Assembly (NCBI GenBank): GCA_959347315.1
Contig: OY365818.1
Span: 770,228 to 834,227, forward strand
Direction: 5' to 3'
DNA from: Bimastos eiseni
Taxonomy: Eukaryota > Annelida > Clitellata > Crassiclitellata > Lumbricidae
DNA length: 64,000 nt
How positions within the stretch are numbered: position 1 is the stretch's first letter; every line of letters begins with the position of its first letter. The notes beneath the pieces were generated by a model that was not told the DNA's origin, did not search any database, and saw only the letters and a program-made list of their open reading frames with translations. Below, in pieces: positions 60,680-64,000 of the stretch. Position numbers and translations under genes: made by a program.

Positions 60680-61700
60680 GAGCGTACGTCTCTGTACGCG
60701 TGATCGTATGCGCGTCTTTGACAGCGGGTGTCAGCCCGCGTTTCTATGTGTAGTTTCTGCAAGTGTTTGAAGGTATGGAGTGAAAGTGTTTGAGAGGTAA
60801 GACAGAGAGCAAGGAGAAAGATAGGGTGCAAGAAGTGTGATAAAGAGGAGGCGATCTGAAGAACATATACGAGAATGAGAAAAAGAGAGTGAGCTGTGGG
60901 TAAGGGGCGAGTGAGCTAAGGGGAAAAGTGTGGATGTAGAGGACTTAGGAGGGGAAAGAGTAAGAGATATGGATAGAAGACGATATGTAGTAAGAATCAA
61001 AATGATATGAAAGGAGAGGATGGAGAGAATAGGAAAGATAGGATATGAGAAAAAATAGAAACACTCTAGGAACTGATGTGAACAGAGAAGAAGAAGAGAA
61101 GAAGAAGAAGAGGAGGAGAGAGTGATGCGGCAGAGAAGGCAGAGGAGGATGAGATGATGGAGAATACGTAGTGGCAAGAAGGTCGAGCGACTTGATCGAC
61201 GATTACGATGTCGATGAGCGCAGTTGACTTCTGACCCGCTAATAATGAGCTTATGGAACTCCTCTGCGACGGTCATCTCTTTGTCTATACGGCGTTCCTC
61301 TCATCTCTTATTCGGACGGCGTACCCTACTAATCGACTTTGCGACGGCTCATAATAATTGGAGTCAGGGAGGGCGGCCCTCGACCCCCAGACCCCTCTCC
61401 CGCTCCAGGTTCCCTCCCTCTCGGGCCACTCCTGGTCCAAGCACCCGTCAGGTGGATGGGAGCGTTGCGTTTGGAGTCAGCGACCTTTGGGAGATTAGGC
61501 GAAATTGCTTACCAGACAAGACTTTATTGGGTTTCGACTGATGGAAGGGGAGAGCAGGGAGACGGTACGCTGACCTGGGAAGCGATGAGAGAAGGAAGGG
61601 AAGAGGAGGAAGAGGAGGATGGAGAGGGGAACGGGATGGGACCAACAGGGTCAGTAAATCGTATAGACGCCAACAGGACAACGACGCTCACACCATATCA
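60680..61700. other. Non-coding stretch
   Basis: A purine-rich GAGA/AAGA tract to about 61150, then GC-richer sequence to 61650. Open frames are present but carry no recognised domain. Confidence 0.4.
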
Positions 61701-61702
61701 CC

Positions 61703-61739
<37 letters not shown>

Positions 61740-61909
61740 CCGCCGTACTCGTAATAAACGAGCCTGCGATATGTATCGCATATGCACGTGTAAGATAGGG
61801 GCCAATAAATATATACACATATAATTATTTAGATTTATTAACATAATTACAATATTATGTGGAGTATAGTAAACTATGCGCTATATAGGGTGAAGAATGC
61901 AACTTCTGC

Positions 61910-62026
61910 CTGAATGTCTGACTCTGTCTGTCTGTTTCTGTCTGTCTGTCTCTGTCTGTCTGTCTCTGTCTGTCTCTGTCCGTCTCTGTCTGTCTCTGTC
62001 TGTCTCTGTCTCTGTCTCTGTATATG
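61910..62026. repeat. TCTG tetranucleotide tract
   Basis: TCTGTCTG and CTCTGTCTG units over more than 100 bases. Confidence 0.9.
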
Positions 62027-62287
62027 TGTATGTGATCTTGCTTAAATGTTTGTATTACACTGTGTGTGCGTTTAGTTACGTATTCATCGTATTTTATATT
62101 GTTATAGGTATCGTTGATGACCTCTAACCCTACGGTGGCATATTGGATCGCACGAATGGGGTGTTTGCAATGGGGCAATGGGGTGAGGGGATACGGTCGA
62201 TGGGTGGGTGGTGTGTGCGATCGTCACTTGAAGACGATGGACGATCCAAACGCGATTAGTGCCCTTCGTTCTGGAGATGTTAGGACG

Positions 62288-62356
62288 TCCCCAACACCCT
62301 CCCCCCACAACCCCTCCCCACCTCACCCCACAACCCCTCCCCACCTCACCCCATAA
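62288..62356. repeat. 23-bp C-rich tandem repeat
   Basis: CCCCTCCCCACCTCACCCCA repeated about two and a half times. Confidence 0.85.
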
Positions 62357-62359
62357 CCC

Positions 62360-64000
62360 TCCCCAGCAACAACGCCGCCCTCCCTTTCGCCGTCTGAATT
62401 ATTGAACGAGTATGAAGATGATCTGTAGACTCTCAGAACCTCAGGTTGTCCAAACATTTCCTATCAGACATTGAAGAAAAACTCTCTCTAGGGAAACATC
62501 GCAATGGGAGCGCTTCTGAGCGGCGTATGTACTTTGAACTGCGCTTTAAACATGATCAGATGCAAAGCAACGGAAGCGTCATAATAATATTCTATGTAGG
62601 TCTTCAACATACAAGATATAAAATAATTACTAATAAGTATGCAAAACACCATGGACGCTAAAACTCATATTATATATATCTATATAGTATATTATACATA
62701 AATCATTTGAATAATTTCGGCATTATAACTATGTTTAACAATAGAATATAATTTAATTCGTTTGAAGCCGATCCCACTCGACCGATCTCATGTGACCCTT
62801 TCCAACAGAATCCACTCGGCCAAATCGAAACTCCTTCCAATACATTACATAGGAATCGATTTCTTGCACCTCCACTTCCACAATCCAGCTCTTCAATATC
62901 TCCACACCAACAGCTCTTCCCCATGCCAGTAAAGCTAATCCAATTAATTTCAACCCCATTCATTGCTAACGAAACCTCCACAAACCGCCACTTGCGTATA
63001 TAGCCCAGCCAATTTTACCCCATTCCATTCCTCAGCTAATCGCAGAGGTGCCATCTACACTCGCGCCACACTGAACAGTAATCATTATTATTATTACGAC
63101 GACGAACGAACAGCGAACAGCACATCTTTCCTCAACATCACCGACACTTCGGATCCGATGGTATCGACGAAACCACTCGAGAGCAATTTCATAGCGCCAG
63201 TACATTCTCGCCAAGTGCTGTCCCACCCACCACTGTTCCCCACTAATGGATTTCAATCGAAACCTTTGGGCAACTCCGTCTCTCGCCCGTGAAAGCCACC
63301 GCGTGTGACAAGTAATGTCGACCGGTTTCCAAGTTCATCCATTATGCATCGCATCGTGTGTTCCAGAATGTCGTTCGTTGGACAGAATATACGCTTATCC
63401 GCCATCTACACCTCTTCACGGTCTCTCTCTGATCCGAAAACATCACGAACAGCTACTGAATTAAGGCTTTGAAACGTGTCAATCGCGTACAGTGGATACA
63501 AAGCGCTCTTTCCTAGTCGAGGCACTTTTGCAATAATAGCCTCTGTAAAATAAAAGTTTTACTGGAATATCCGCCAGCAGTCATGCCCAAAAGATTGTTA
63601 ATTTATGCATCAGGAAACTTTAAAAACTCCTGGATCTATATATAGCTAAAGATATAAAGACCTAATCAAGCTCGTTTAAAACCAAAAGAATTAAATCTAA
63701 TGGGTCGATGTCTTTATTATTAATTAGGGTTTATGTTGTGCCTCTTTTTCTTAGCACAATAGAAGTCTCGTCGACTTGCGACGTAAGCTAGGTTCAGAGA
63801 CTCTATTGTATTCAGTTGTTCGTGATCCGATGTATTAGGAGTCGAATTGGTTGCATGGGTTGTACCTCAAGCCCCATCTATTAAAGACCGGTCTCCGATA
63901 TTTGCCAAGTTTTAAAAGAGTGCCGCAAAAGGCGCTACTTAAATGCCTTGATAAATGCGCAACTGATTTGCTGAACATATTCTTATTAATGTGAATTATA
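62360..64000. other. Non-coding stretch to window end
   Basis: No gene, array or element boundary was recognised. AAAGGCGCTACTTAAATG near 63928 is another member of the recurring repeat-end motif. Confidence 0.45.

Noticed and set aside
60451..60770. Cys/Tyr/Val-rich repeat frames on the + strand
   Set aside because: They are the 12-bp TATGTGTGTTTA array read in three frames.

Overview
This is a window of animal (metazoan) nuclear DNA. It is AT-rich and full of simple-sequence repeats, minisatellites and short dispersed repeats, and genes are very sparse. Two coding regions can be supported, both on the minus strand. One is a single-exon block for a three-finger C2H2 zinc-finger protein (about 6.7-8.7 kb). 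The other is the final coding exon of a class IV POU-homeodomain transcription factor, POU4/Brn-3 (40156-41145), whose splice acceptor and intron phase match the conserved POU4 intron position. A small 24-codon exon-like segment with a good splice donor (59283-59354, minus) is offered only as a weak candidate for an upstream exon. I see no bacterial genes, CRISPR array, rRNA, genuine tRNA gene or intact transposase or reverse transcriptase.

The species cannot be named. An invertebrate-style POU4 with very short spacers, tRNA-derived SINEs, hAT-type non-autonomous elements, recurring ATATAGCGCC repeat ends and about tenfold excess of the palindrome TAGGCCTA point to a marine invertebrate. An echinoderm or hemichordate is my low-confidence guess.

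Layout: 1-6.4 kb is non-coding, with a 36-bp minisatellite, a fold-back element and a TGACC-rich tract. 6.7-8.7 kb is the zinc-finger gene, with a long GA/CT microsatellite just past its stop. 9-13 kb carries two copies of a tRNA-derived SINE family around a 460-bp pure TCCA array. 16-20 kb holds two hAT-like elements, one with a perfect 8-bp target duplication. 20.7-21.1 kb is a MITE-like fold-back. 24-27 kb holds minisatellites, including a 1-kb GAA/GCA/GTA array. 27-35 kb contains scattered copies of an undescribed dispersed repeat (called R1 here) and relics that look like the 3' end of a non-LTR retrotransposon ORF. 35-40 kb is mostly microsatellite. 40.1-41.1 kb is the POU4 exon, followed within 6 bases of its stop by an 11-bp tandem array of AGGTCA half-sites. 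41-49 kb is non-coding. 49-52.7 kb carries another SINE copy, R1 copies and a 1.79-kb hAT-like element with a perfect 8-bp target duplication. 54.9-55.2 kb is a second SINE type joined to a Helitron-like 3' terminus. 55.3-64 kb is non-coding with several tandem arrays and a CpG-rich stretch at 59.3-59.8 kb.

Both supported genes look like nuclear transcription regulators, but nothing in the sequence shows that they act together. No new biological system is evident. The most informative new material is the set of well-bounded non-autonomous transposons, the R1 repeat family, the direct-repeat AGGTCA array in the POU4 3' UTR and the unrecognised N-terminal domain of the zinc-finger protein.
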